Positions 9,039-16,276 of a stretch of DNA of 44,041 bases are shown here, piece by piece. A program made the position numbers and the translations under genes. The stretch comes from Clostridiales bacterium (GTDB lineage: Bacteria; Bacillota; Clostridia; Oscillospirales; Oscillospiraceae): contig JAJQCW010000045.1 in the NCBI GenBank assembly GCA_021202515.1, positions 1 through 44,041 of the forward strand. The letters run 5' to 3'. Under the pieces are notes generated by a model. The model was not told where the DNA came from and did not search any database. It was given only the letters and a program-made list of their open reading frames with translations. How positions within the stretch are numbered: the stretch's first letter is position 1; every line of letters starts with the position of its first letter.

Positions 9039-9068
9039 TTGACGGCGGGAAATAAAATTTGTTATGAT
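9039..9068 (+). promoter_or_regulatory. Promoter of the HPr/Crh-like gene
   Basis: TTGACG (9039-9044), 18-base spacer, TATGAT (9063-9068), with a TG at 9060-9061 giving an extended -10. An overlapping TTGACA at 9033 would leave 24 bases and is less suitable. The AT-rich stretch contrasts with the GC-rich surroundings. Confidence 0.7.
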
Positions 9069-9111
9069 ATACTCCAGCTATAACAGGATAGCCTTTGGGG
9101 AGGAATCTTTC

Positions 9112-9375
9112 ATGACTGTAAAAGAAGCGGTTGTCAGCAGCAAGGTTGGCCTGTATGCGCGCCCTGCCACGTTTTTCATCCAGAAAGCCAATGAGTACGT
9201 CAGCTCTATCTGGGTGGAGGTCGAAGACAGCCGGGTAAACGCCAAAAGTCTGCTGGGAGTGCTGTCTATGGGCATTCTCCAGGGAACCGTTGTGAAACTG
9301 ATGGCAGACGGACCGGACGAAAAAGAGGCCATCGACGGCCTGGTGGAAGTCCTGGCCTGCGATACCGTCAACTGA
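9112..9375 (+). CDS. HPr-family protein with Tyr in place of His15 (Crh-like)
   Basis: An 87-residue HPr-fold protein. The active-site signature GLHARPA of HPr is GLYARPA here, so the residue that accepts phosphate from Enzyme I, His15, is Tyr15. The regulatory serine is kept exactly: Ser46 in VNAKSLLGVLSMGI. This combination resembles Bacillus Crh (Gln15, Ser46), which has no PTS transport role but, when phosphorylated on Ser46 by HPrK, is a CcpA corepressor; the stretch FFIQKANEY is also Crh-like. Inferred role: carbon catabolite signalling rather than sugar uptake. The gene has its own promoter and terminator. ATG 9112 follows GGGGAGGAA. Confidence 0.85.
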   Translation: MTVKEAVVSSKVGLYARPATFFIQKANEYVSSIWVEVEDSRVNAKSLLGVLSMGILQGTVVKLMADGPDEKEAIDGLVEVLACDTVN

Positions 9376-9396
9376 TCTGTTTTTAGGACAAAAATC

Positions 9397-9426
9397 AGCG
9401 CCGCAGGGTTTTGCGGCGCTTTTTTT
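9397..9426 (+). terminator. Rho-independent terminator after the HPr-like gene
   Basis: Perfect 9-bp stem AGCGCCGCA / TGCGGCGCT (9397-9405 and 9412-9420) with a GGGTTT loop and a run of seven T. Confidence 0.9.
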
Positions 9427-9452
9427 GTGAACAGCCACACCGGGAGGCGGCA

Positions 9453-11285
9453 ATGACCAAGGAAGAATTGAAGGAAAAGGCCCACTCCCTCCCCCTCCAG
9501 CCGGGCGTCTACATCATGATGGACAAGGCGGGAGAGGTCATCTACGTGGGCAAGTCCCGGGCGCTGAAAAACCGGGTCAGCCAATACTTCGCGGACCTGG
9601 CCAGTCACACGGGCAAGACCCGGGCCATGGTCAGCCAGATCGACCACTTCGACTATATCCTGGCCGACAGCGAGTTTGAGGCCCTGGTGCTGGAAAACTC
9701 CCTCATCAAGCGTCACAAACCCAAGTATAACATCTTATTAAAGGATGACAAGGGATACCCCTATATCCGCCTGTCCGTCAAGGACGAGTACCCCCGATTC
9801 TCCCTGGCCTCCCGGTCTGTGGACGACGGGGCCAGGTACTTCGGTCCCTACGGCAGCCGGGGCAGCAGCTACGAGATCATCAAGACCGTCTCCGCCGCCC
9901 TGCGCCTGCCCACCTGCAAGAAGAAGTTCCCCCGTGACATCGGCAAGGAGCGGCCCTGCCTGAACCACCATCTGGGCACCTGCGACGGCTGGTGCCAGCC
10001 GATGATGAGCGCGGAGGAGTACCAGTCCCGCATCCGCCAGGCCATCCGCCTGCTGGACGGCAAATTCGCCCAGGTGGAAAAGGAATTAGAAGAAGAAATG
10101 CTCCGGGCATCGGCGGAGCTGCGGTTCGAGAACGCCGCCGAGCTGCGGGACCGCTTGCAGGCCATTCAGCTCCTGGGCACCCGGCAAAAGGTCGTCGCCG
10201 GGGCCGGAGCGGACACCGACGTGGTGGGCTTCTATCGCGGCGAGGCCAAAAGCTGTTTTGTGGTGCTGCACTTCCTGGACGGGGCGCTGGCGGACCGGGA
10301 CACAGAGCTGTTGCCCACCCCCATGGAGGAAGAAGAACAGGACGTGGTCTCCGCGCTGGTGAGCCAGTACTACGGTGACCGGGGCAACCTGCCCCGACAG
10401 ATCTTGCTGCCCTGCCAGGTGGAGGGCCGGGAGGCCCTGCAACAACTGCTGACCCAGGCGGCGGGCCGCAAAGTGGAGCTGCTGGTGCCCCAGCGGGGGG
10501 ATAAAGTGCGGCTGGTGGAGCTGGCGGGGAAAAACGCCGCCGACGAAGCCGAGCGCGCCACCACCAAGGAGGAGCGGCAGAACCGCCTGATGGAGCTGCT
10601 GGGCAGCATGATGGGGCTGGAGAGCGTCCCCCACCGGTTCGAGGCGTATGACATCTCCAACACCGGTTCGGCGGACATCGTGGCCTCCATGACCGTCTTT
10701 GTGGACGGAAAACCTCTGAAAAAGGACTACCGCCGGTTTCGGCTCAAGGACATGACCGGCCCCGACGACTACGCCTCCATGGAGCAGGTGCTGACCCGGC
10801 GGTTCCGCCGCTACCTGGACGGGGACGAGAAATTTTCCACCCTGCCCGACGTGCTGCTGATGGACGGCGGTCTGGGCCAGGTCCACGCGGCGGAAACGGT
10901 GCTGGAGACGATGGGGCTGACCGTCCCCGTGTTCGGCATGGTGAAGGACGGACGCCACCGCACCCGCGCTCTGGTGGCGGGGGACGGGCGGGAGATCGGC
11001 ATCCAGTCCAACCAGGCGATTTTCTCCATGATCGGCCGTATCCAGGAGGAAACTCACCGCTTCGCCATCACCTACCACCGGGAGAGCCACGCGAAACACA
11101 CCGTCGCCTCGGAGCTGGAGGCCATTCCCGGCGTGGGAGAGGCCCGGCGCAAGGCGCTGATGAAGCAGTTCAAGAGCGTGAAGAACATCCGCGCCGCCAG
11201 CTATGAGGAATTGTGCCAGGCGGTGCCGAAAAACGCCGCGAAGGCGGTGTATGAGCATTTCCACCCGGAAGAAGAGAATAATTAG
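9453..11285 (+). CDS. uvrC: Excinuclease ABC subunit UvrC
   Basis: A 610-residue UvrC: N-terminal GIY-YIG nuclease (PGVYIMMD...EVIYVGKSRALKNR, about residues 16-45), a Cys-containing stretch (LNHHLGTCDGWC), a UVR motif (about 205-240), the RNase H-like C-terminal nuclease (EAYDISNTGSADIVASM, LLMDGGLGQV) and a tandem helix-hairpin-helix end (AIPGVGEARRKALMKQF). It makes the dual incisions of nucleotide excision repair. ATG 9453 follows GGGAGG at 9442-9447. The last codons AAT AAT TAG are part of a family A repeat, which provides the stop. Confidence 0.97.
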   Translation: MTKEELKEKAHSLPLQPGVYIMMDKAGEVIYVGKSRALKNRVSQYFADLASHTGKTRAMVSQIDHFDYILADSEFEALVLENSLIKRHKPKYNILLKDDKGYPYIRLSVKDEYPRFSLASRSVDDGARYFGPYGSRGSSYEIIKTVSAALRLPTCKKKFPRDIGKERPCLNHHLGTCDGWCQPMMSAEEYQSRIRQAIRLLDGKFAQVEKELEEEMLRASAELRFENAAELRDRLQAIQLLGTRQKVVAGAGADTDVVGFYRGEAKSCFVVLHFLDGALADRDTELLPTPMEEEEQDVVSALVSQYYGDRGNLPRQILLPCQVEGREALQQLLTQAAGRKVELLVPQRGDKVRLVELAGKNAADEAERATTKEERQNRLMELLGSMMGLESVPHRFEAYDISNTGSADIVASMTVFVDGKPLKKDYRRFRLKDMTGPDDYASMEQVLTRRFRRYLDGDEKFSTLPDVLLMDGGLGQVHAAETVLETMGLTVPVFGMVKDGRHRTRALVAGDGREIGIQSNQAIFSMIGRIQEETHRFAITYHRESHAKHTVASELEAIPGVGEARRKALMKQFKSVKNIRAASYEELCQAVPKNAAKAVYEHFHPEEENN

Positions 11286-11580
11286 CAATTAGCAATGTGC
11301 GTTTATAATTAGCAATTAGCAATGTGCAATGTGCAATTATGATTGCCCCGCTGGTTCAGCTGTGGGGAGAACCCCTCCGCCACCGCCTAAAGGCGGCGGC
11401 CCTCCTCCCCTTTCAGGGGAGGCAAGGGGGATAGTGCTTGTCGTCTGATGTCAATTTTGTCCGACAAAAATGGGGCTTTTAGTGAGAACCAGCGCCTTCT
11501 AGCTGCTCATCGCCAGCCACTAAAAAAACAGCGGCTGCAAACCAATCATTGTACATTGCTAATTGCACATTGCACATTGG
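11280..11580 (+). repeat. Family A composite element 5 carrying a C element
   Basis: Fills the uvrC-rsmD gap. Tandem left units at 11280-11341, right inverted units at 11547-11580, the GCGGCTGCAAACC block just before the right end, and a family C element at 11370-11434. No gene is apparent in these 313 bases. Confidence 0.82.
11370..11434 (+). repeat. Family C element, short copy
   Basis: ACCCCTCCGCCACCGCC, a GCCTAAAGGC hairpin, CTCCTCCCCTTTCAGGGGAGG and a closing AGGGGGATAGTGCTT. The TCCCC...GGGGA and CCGCC...GGCGG arms are imperfect palindromes. Confidence 0.75.
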
Positions 11581-11598
11581 ATAAAAGGAGGATTCGCC

Positions 11599-12144
11599 AT
11601 GCGCGTCATCACCGGTACGGCCAGAGGCCGTCGCCTGGGCGAACTGCCCGGCATGGAGACCCGCCCCACCACTGACCGGGTGAAGGAGGGTATGTTCAAC
11701 ATCATCCAATTCGACATTGAGGGCCGCCGGGTGCTGGACCTCTTCGGCGGCACCGGCCAGCTTGGCATCGAGTGCCTGAGCCGGGGGGCGGCGGAGTGCG
11801 TCTTTGTGGACCAGCGGAAGGACGCGGTGAAGCTCATCCGGGACAACCTGCGGGTCACCGGCTTCACCGACAAGGCCAAGGTGGTCCAGGGGGATTCCAT
11901 TGGGTATCTCAACACCGCCCGCCAGCCCTTCCATCTGGTGTTCCTGGACCCGCCTTATGACAGCGGTTTGCTGGAATCTGCGCTGAAAAAGCTCGCTGCA
12001 ATTGACATTTTGACGGATAATGGTATAATCATCTGTGAGAGCCGCGCAGAGGCCACCCTGCCCGACCTGCCCGCCCCCTTTGTCAAGAGCAAGGACTACC
12101 GTTACGGCAAGATCAAGGTCACTCTCTATCGAAAGGAAGGCTGA
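11599..12144 (+). CDS. rsmD: 16S rRNA (guanine966-N2)-methyltransferase RsmD
   Basis: A 181-residue SAM-dependent methyltransferase with motif I VLDLFGGTGQLGIE (about residues 43-56) and the N6/N2-amine methylase motif LDPPY (116-120). RsmD methylates G966 of 16S rRNA. ATG 11599 follows AAAGGAGG. It lies four bases before coaD, the common rsmD-coaD pair. Confidence 0.95.
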   Translation: MRVITGTARGRRLGELPGMETRPTTDRVKEGMFNIIQFDIEGRRVLDLFGGTGQLGIECLSRGAAECVFVDQRKDAVKLIRDNLRVTGFTDKAKVVQGDSIGYLNTARQPFHLVFLDPPYDSGLLESALKKLAAIDILTDNGIIICESRAEATLPDLPAPFVKSKDYRYGKIKVTLYRKEG

Positions 12145-12148
12145 CGCC

Positions 12149-12652
12149 ATGAGGACTGCCATCTATCCCGGCAGCTTTGACCCCGTCACCGCGGGGCATC
12201 TGGACATCATCCAGCGGGCGGCGGCCCAGTTTGACCGGCTGGTGGTCTGCGTGATGTACAACTCGGAAAAGCAGGGCCTGTTCACCCCGGCGGAGCGGGC
12301 GGAGCTGATCCGCCGGAGTTTGTCCGAACTGGACGGCGTGGACAACGTGGAGGTGGATTACGCCGACGGCCTGCTGGTGGACTACGCCCGCCGCCAAAAC
12401 GCCAACTGCGTGGTCAAGGGCCTGCGGCGGGTGGCGGACTTCGAGGCGGAGATGCAGATGGCCGACCTGAACCGGCAGCTCAGCCCCGGCGTGGACACTC
12501 TGTTTCTCACCGCCCGGCCTGACCTGGCCTTTATCAGTTCCACCATCGTCAAGGAAATGGCCCGGTATCAGGTGGACCTGCGGGGCTACGTGGCCGGGAG
12601 CATCGCGGACGACGTGACCGAGCGGATGCGCCAAAGATTAGAAAATCAATAG
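12149..12652 (+). CDS. coaD: Phosphopantetheine adenylyltransferase
   Basis: A 167-residue nucleotidyltransferase with PGSFDPVTAGHLDII (residues 7-21), including the TxGH phosphate-binding motif ending at His17, and the second motif ISSTIVKE. It performs the penultimate step of coenzyme A synthesis, 4'-phosphopantetheine plus ATP to dephospho-CoA. ATG 12149 follows AAAGGAAGG just past the rsmD stop, indicating translational coupling. Confidence 0.97.
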   Translation: MRTAIYPGSFDPVTAGHLDIIQRAAAQFDRLVVCVMYNSEKQGLFTPAERAELIRRSLSELDGVDNVEVDYADGLLVDYARRQNANCVVKGLRRVADFEAEMQMADLNRQLSPGVDTLFLTARPDLAFISSTIVKEMARYQVDLRGYVAGSIADDVTERMRQRLENQ

Positions 12653-12667
12653 ACGAAGCGGTTTGAG

Positions 12668-13067
12668 AATTAGCAATTAGCAATTAGCAATGTGCAATGT
12701 GCAATGTGAAATTGAGCTATTAGCTGCTAGCTGTTAGCCATTAGCCTGGGCAGTGCTTACTGTTTTGACGGCATTTTGTCCAACATGGTGCAGGTTTTCC
12801 ACAGAGAACTATCGTTCGATAATTGACCACCCCTCTTGCCTCCGCCGTCAAGCGGCACTTCCGCTGCGCTCCCTGCCCTGAAAGGGGAGGAGGGCCGCCG
12901 CCTTTAGGCGGTGGCGGAGGGGTTTGGGCACAAGGTTGAGCAAAAGCGATGGCCAGATAACGGAAAATACCCGTTTCTTTGCGAAAAACGTTTTCGACTG
13001 CGTCCCGGTGATACAGCTGTGGCTGCAAAGCCGGTCATTGCTCATTGCTAATTGCACATTGCAAATT
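12668..13067 (+). repeat. Family A composite element 6 with E, C and F modules
   Basis: The longest composite, covering the coaD to coiled-coil-gene gap. Left units at 12668-12712, then a GCTATTAGCTGCTAGC-type E module (12714-12747) and the CAGTGCTTACTG motif (12751). A C element in reverse orientation carries an F hairpin (12826-12929). The GTGGCTGCAAAGCCGGTC block precedes the right units (13034-13067). The 440-base gap holds no convincing gene. Confidence 0.8.
12826..12929 (-). repeat. Family C element with nested F module, reverse orientation
   Basis: Reverse copy of ACCCCTCCGCCACCGCC...GAGGGGTGGTC. It contains the F module CCGTCAAGCGGCACTTCCGC ... CGCTCCCTGC at about 12846-12876, absent from the copies at 11370 and 13695. 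Confidence 0.78.
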
Positions 13068-13092
13068 AAAAACAAAGGGGAGGGTGCAGTTA

Positions 13093-13662
13093 ATGGCAAA
13101 CAAGGAAAAGGTAAACGAGCTGCTGAACACGCTGTACGAGATGATCGACGAGGCCAGAGGCGGCTTCGGCGGCACCTGCCGGATCGACCGGGACAAGGCC
13201 CTGGACATCCTGGACGAGGTGCGCCGGGTGTTCCCGGTGGAGATCGACGAGTCCCAGCGGATCATGGCCCAGCGGGCGGAGTATCTGTCCCGGGCGGAGA
13301 AGGACGCAGACCGCATCCGCAAGCAGGCCGAGGAGCAGGCCCGCCAGATGATGGACGACAGCGAAATTCAGGCCAGGGTCAAGGCCAAGGCCACTGAGAT
13401 CCTCCAGGAGACGGAGCGCCGGAGGGACGAGATGATCCGCCAGGCGGAGACCGCCGCCAGCGAGGCCACCGCCAAGGCGGAGCAGCGCTCCACGGAGTTG
13501 CAGCAGGCGGCCAACAGCTACTGTGACGACGTGCTGCGCCGGACGGAGGAGGCTCTGAACGAGGCTCTGACCGAGGTGCAGCAGGCCCGCAGCCAGTTCC
13601 AGGCCCTCTCCGGCAAGGAGAAGGGCAAGAAAAAGACCGCTTACGATGCGGAGAAAGAATAA
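13093..13662 (+). CDS. Coiled-coil protein downstream of coaD
   Basis: A 189-residue, highly charged protein with a short N-terminal part (ELLNTLYEMIDEARGGFGG) and a long Ala/Glu/Gln/Arg heptad-like region (about residues 55-170), then a Lys-rich tail. Its composition resembles ATP synthase b/V-ATPase H subunits and DivIVA-like scaffold proteins, and similar proteins are often annotated after coaD in Clostridia. No enzyme motif is visible and I cannot name a function. ATG 13093 follows AAAGGGGAGGG; an upstream in-frame ATG at 13045 lies in the repeat and is rejected. Confidence 0.7.
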   Translation: MANKEKVNELLNTLYEMIDEARGGFGGTCRIDRDKALDILDEVRRVFPVEIDESQRIMAQRAEYLSRAEKDADRIRKQAEEQARQMMDDSEIQARVKAKATEILQETERRRDEMIRQAETAASEATAKAEQRSTELQQAANSYCDDVLRRTEEALNEALTEVQQARSQFQALSGKEKGKKKTAYDAEKE

Positions 13663-13694
13663 AGGTCACGCTTCTTTTTGCGTTGTCATGTACC

Positions 13695-13765
13695 AGAAAC
13701 CCCTCCGCCACCGCCTGCGGCGGCGGCCCTCCTCCCCTTTCAGGGGAGGCGAGAGGGGTGGTCAG
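13695..13765 (+). repeat. Family C element, short copy
   Basis: AGAAACCCCTCCGCCACCGCC, a GCCTGCGGC hairpin, CTCCTCCCCTTTCAGGGGAGG and GAGAGGGGTGGTCAGTTGTC. It stands alone, with no A repeat near it. Confidence 0.78.
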
Positions 13766-13841
13766 TTGTCTAATAATACTTCTATGCAGAAAACGTATAC
13801 TGCGTTGAGCAAAAGAAGTAACCAGGCCCTACGTCTTACAG

Positions 13842-13877
13842 GCCCGGCAGCGTTTGCCAGACGTTGCCGGGCTTTTT
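13842..13877 (+). terminator. Rho-independent terminator before the dcw cluster
   Basis: 12-bp stem GCCCGGCAGCGT / ACGTTGCCGGGC with one G-T pair and a seven-base loop, followed by TTTTTG. It separates the rsmD-coaD region from the mraZ promoter. Confidence 0.85.
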
Positions 13878-14028
13878 GTTCCCATTATCCGCCAAAAATG
13901 GAGAAAAAAGGAATGTCTCGCGGAAGAAAGGATGCAGACCGAATCTTTTTGCGGTGAAATGACCACAAAATCGACAAAAAATTTCAGAAACCCCGCCGCC
14001 CAACGAAAAAAATCTAAGAAAAAAAGGC

Positions 14029-14057
14029 TTGCTATTTCCAAAAGGCTGAATTATACT
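14029..14057 (+). promoter_or_regulatory. mraZ / dcw cluster promoter
   Basis: TTGCTA (14029-14034), 17-base spacer, TATACT (14052-14057), in an A/T-rich stretch that starts after the terminator at 13877. GTGG-rich repeats follow between it and mraZ (CGGTGGTAG, AGTGGTCC, TGTGGAGG, AGTGGAGC at 14066-14115). They resemble the spaced GTG/GGG boxes bound by MraZ in other bacteria, so autoregulation is possible. Confidence 0.7.
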
Positions 14058-14129
14058 ATAAGATACCGGTGGTAGTAAAGTGGTCCTTTGTGGAGGAATA
14101 AGCGGCAAAGTGGAGCGGAGGTGGCGCAG

Positions 14130-14570
14130 TTGACCGGGAAATCCGAGCATAACCTGGACAGCAAGGGCCGTCTCATCCTGCCCGTGCGGTTCCGCGCCGA
14201 CTTGGGCGAGGCGTTCTACGTCGCCGCAGGCTACCACAGGACCCAGGAGGGGAAACTGATCCCCAACCTGACCCTCTACCCCATGGACGCATGGAACGAC
14301 ATGTGCGCCAAGTTCGCCGCCCTGCCGGAGGACGAGAGCAGCGTGGCGGAGGCGTTCTTCGCCTCGGCGGAGCGCTGCGAGCCGGACAGCCAGTACCGCA
14401 TCGTCATCCCCAGCTACCTGCGGGAGTACGCCCAACTGAAAAAGGCCGTGGTGCTCATCGGCTGCAACACCCGCGCCAAGCTGTGGGACGCCGACCTGCT
14501 GGCCCAGACCGAGAGCATGAAGCTGAGCGTCAACAACATCGCCCGCATGATGCAGGCCATCCGGGGCTGA
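14130..14570 (+). CDS. mraZ: Transcriptional regulator MraZ
   Basis: A 146-residue protein with two AbrB/SpoVT-like halves, each with the DxxxR pattern (HNLDSKGRLILPVRFR near the start; DSQYRIVIPSYLREYA in the second half). MraZ binds repeats upstream of the division cluster and regulates it. The start is TTG 14130: GGAGGTGG (14117-14124) is well spaced, and the protein then begins just before the conserved EHNLDSKGR as in the family. A longer frame from TTG 14088 adds 14 residues without family support. Confidence 0.93.
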   Translation: MTGKSEHNLDSKGRLILPVRFRADLGEAFYVAAGYHRTQEGKLIPNLTLYPMDAWNDMCAKFAALPEDESSVAEAFFASAERCEPDSQYRIVIPSYLREYAQLKKAVVLIGCNTRAKLWDADLLAQTESMKLSVNNIARMMQAIRG

Positions 14571-14602
14571 CATCACACCATCAAAAACCAAAGGAGCTGT
14601 TC

Positions 14603-15538
14603 ATGGAAGAGCTGACCCATCGCCCGGTGCTGCTGCAAGAGTGCATCCAGGGCCTGCGCATCCGCCCGGAAGGGGTTTATATCGACGGGACCCTGGGGCG
14701 GGCAGGCCACAGCCGGGAGATCGCCAAACGGCTGAACGGCGGGCGGCTCATCTGCATCGACCGGGACCAGGCGGCGCTGGACGCCGCCCAGGTGCGCCTG
14801 GCCGACTATATGGACCGGGTCACGCTGGTCCACGACAACTTTGTCAACATCCCCCAGGTGATGGATGAATTAGGTATCCAGGGGGCCGACGGGGTGCTGC
14901 TGGACCTGGGGGTGTCCTCCCCCCAGTTGGACGACCCCAGCCGCGGTTTTTCCTACATGCACAACGCGCCGCTGGACATGCGCATGGACCAGACCCAGCC
15001 CCTGACCGCCGCCCAGGTGGTCAACGAGTGGCCGGAGCAGGAGCTGAGCTTCATCCTCTCCCGGTACGGGGAGGAACGGTACGCCCGCTCTATCGCCGCC
15101 GCCATCGTCCGCCGGCGGGAAGAACGGCCCATCGAGGAAACTCTGGATTTGGTGGAGGTCATCAAGTCCGCCATGCCCGCCGCCGCCCTGCGGGAGAAGC
15201 AGCACCCGGCCAAGCGGAGCTTTCAGGCCATCCGCATCGCCGTCAACGATGAGCTTTCCGCTTGCTCCCAGGCGGTGGACGCCATCATCCCCCGGCTGAA
15301 TCCGGGCGGGCGGCTGTGTGTCATCACCTTCCACTCCCTGGAGGACCGGCTGGTGAAAAACGGCTACCAGGCCCAGGCCAGAGGGTGCATCTGCCCGCCG
15401 GAGTTCCCGGTGTGCGTCTGCGGCAGGACCCCGGCCATCAAAATGACCCCCAAGAAGCCCATCCTCCCCTCAGCGGAGGAAATAAAGGAGAATCCCCGCG
15501 CCCGCAGTGCCAAGCTGCGCATCGCGGAAAAAGTATAA
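14603..15538 (+). CDS. rsmH: 16S rRNA (cytosine1402-N4)-methyltransferase RsmH
   Basis: A 311-residue MraW/RsmH with the N-terminal HRPVLLQECIQGL, the SAM-binding DGTLGRAGHS (about residues 29-38), LLDLGVSSPQLDDPSRGFSY and the C-terminal ITFHSLEDRLVK. It methylates N4 of C1402 in the decoding centre. ATG 14603 follows AAAGGAG, 32 bases after mraZ. Confidence 0.97.
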   Translation: MEELTHRPVLLQECIQGLRIRPEGVYIDGTLGRAGHSREIAKRLNGGRLICIDRDQAALDAAQVRLADYMDRVTLVHDNFVNIPQVMDELGIQGADGVLLDLGVSSPQLDDPSRGFSYMHNAPLDMRMDQTQPLTAAQVVNEWPEQELSFILSRYGEERYARSIAAAIVRRREERPIEETLDLVEVIKSAMPAAALREKQHPAKRSFQAIRIAVNDELSACSQAVDAIIPRLNPGGRLCVITFHSLEDRLVKNGYQAQARGCICPPEFPVCVCGRTPAIKMTPKKPILPSAEEIKENPRARSAKLRIAEKV

Positions 15539-15593
15539 AACGATTTTCAAAGGGGAAAATCCCCTATACTTCACAAAAGAGAGGTAGTTCATC

Positions 15594-16163
15594 ATGGCTG
15601 CACGACGCAAAAGACAGAACCCTTTTCAGACGGCTATCAGCGGAAATGTGGCCTATGATGTCAACACCCGCGGCAACGTCGCCTATGAGCCGGAGCGCGA
15701 GGAGCGCACGGAACAGCAGCGCATTTCCGACACCGGTCTCCAGCGGGCCAAAAATGCCCGCCGCCAGCCGGTAGAGCTGCGCAAGCAGCAGCCCGTCTCC
15801 CTCACCGCCGTGGCCGGTTTCGTGCTGGTGGCGATGCTGGCGGTGGGTGTGCTGACCAGCTACATCCAGCTCAACAGCGTTTACGCCGAGACCATCACCG
15901 CCCAGACCGAGCTGACCGAGCTGGAGGACACCTACACCAAGCTGGCCGCCGAGGAAGAAGAAGTGTTCGACAGTGAGACCCTGCTCCAGGCAGCGGAGGA
16001 CGCCGGGCTGACCGAGCCAAGCGCCAGCCAAAAGGTCTACATCGAGTTCTCCTCCCCGGACAACACCGTGGTCTATACCCAGCAGGAGCAGGCTACCGGG
16101 CTGCGGGGCTGCTGGCAGGCAGTGGTCTCCTTCTTCACCGGCCTGGGGGCATATTTCAGTTAA
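15594..16163 (+). CDS. ftsL: Cell division protein FtsL-like
   Basis: A 189-residue bitopic protein with a basic cytoplasmic N-terminus (about 68 residues), one transmembrane helix (about 69-91) and a coiled coil beyond it (ITAQTELTELEDTYTKLAAE), the FtsL/DivIC layout. The identification relies on this topology and on the position between rsmH and a division PBP, because FtsL sequences diverge quickly. The N-terminus has a small internal repeat (GNVAYDVNTRGNVAYEPE). ATG 15594 follows AGAGAGG. Confidence 0.82.
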   Translation: MAARRKRQNPFQTAISGNVAYDVNTRGNVAYEPEREERTEQQRISDTGLQRAKNARRQPVELRKQQPVSLTAVAGFVLVAMLAVGVLTSYIQLNSVYAETITAQTELTELEDTYTKLAAEEEEVFDSETLLQAAEDAGLTEPSASQKVYIEFSSPDNTVVYTQQEQATGLRGCWQAVVSFFTGLGAYFS

Positions 16164-16219
16164 ACGGGACATATCAGTGTTTTGGACGAGAGAACGGCAA
16201 CAGCCATAAGAAACAACAG

Positions 16220-16250
16220 AGGGCGTAAGAAGAGTACATTCTTGCGCCCT
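16220..16250. other. Hairpin between ftsL and the PBP gene
   Basis: 12-bp stem AGGGCGTAAGAA / TTCTTGCGCCCT (16220-16231 and 16239-16250, one T-G pair) with a seven-base loop, 26 bases before the PBP start. The tail TCTTCG is a poor terminator tail, so it may be an attenuator or an mRNA-processing or stability element. Confidence 0.5.
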
Positions 16251-16276
16251 TCTTCGACAGCCGGGGAGGTGGACGA

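Noticed and set aside
13045-13092. Upstream start for the coiled-coil protein
   Set aside because: The extra residues are translated family A repeat and lack a Shine-Dalgarno.
15551-15565. AGGGG-AAAAT-CCCCT palindrome before ftsL as a terminator
   Set aside because: Only five base pairs and no T run; it would also split the rsmH-ftsL operon.
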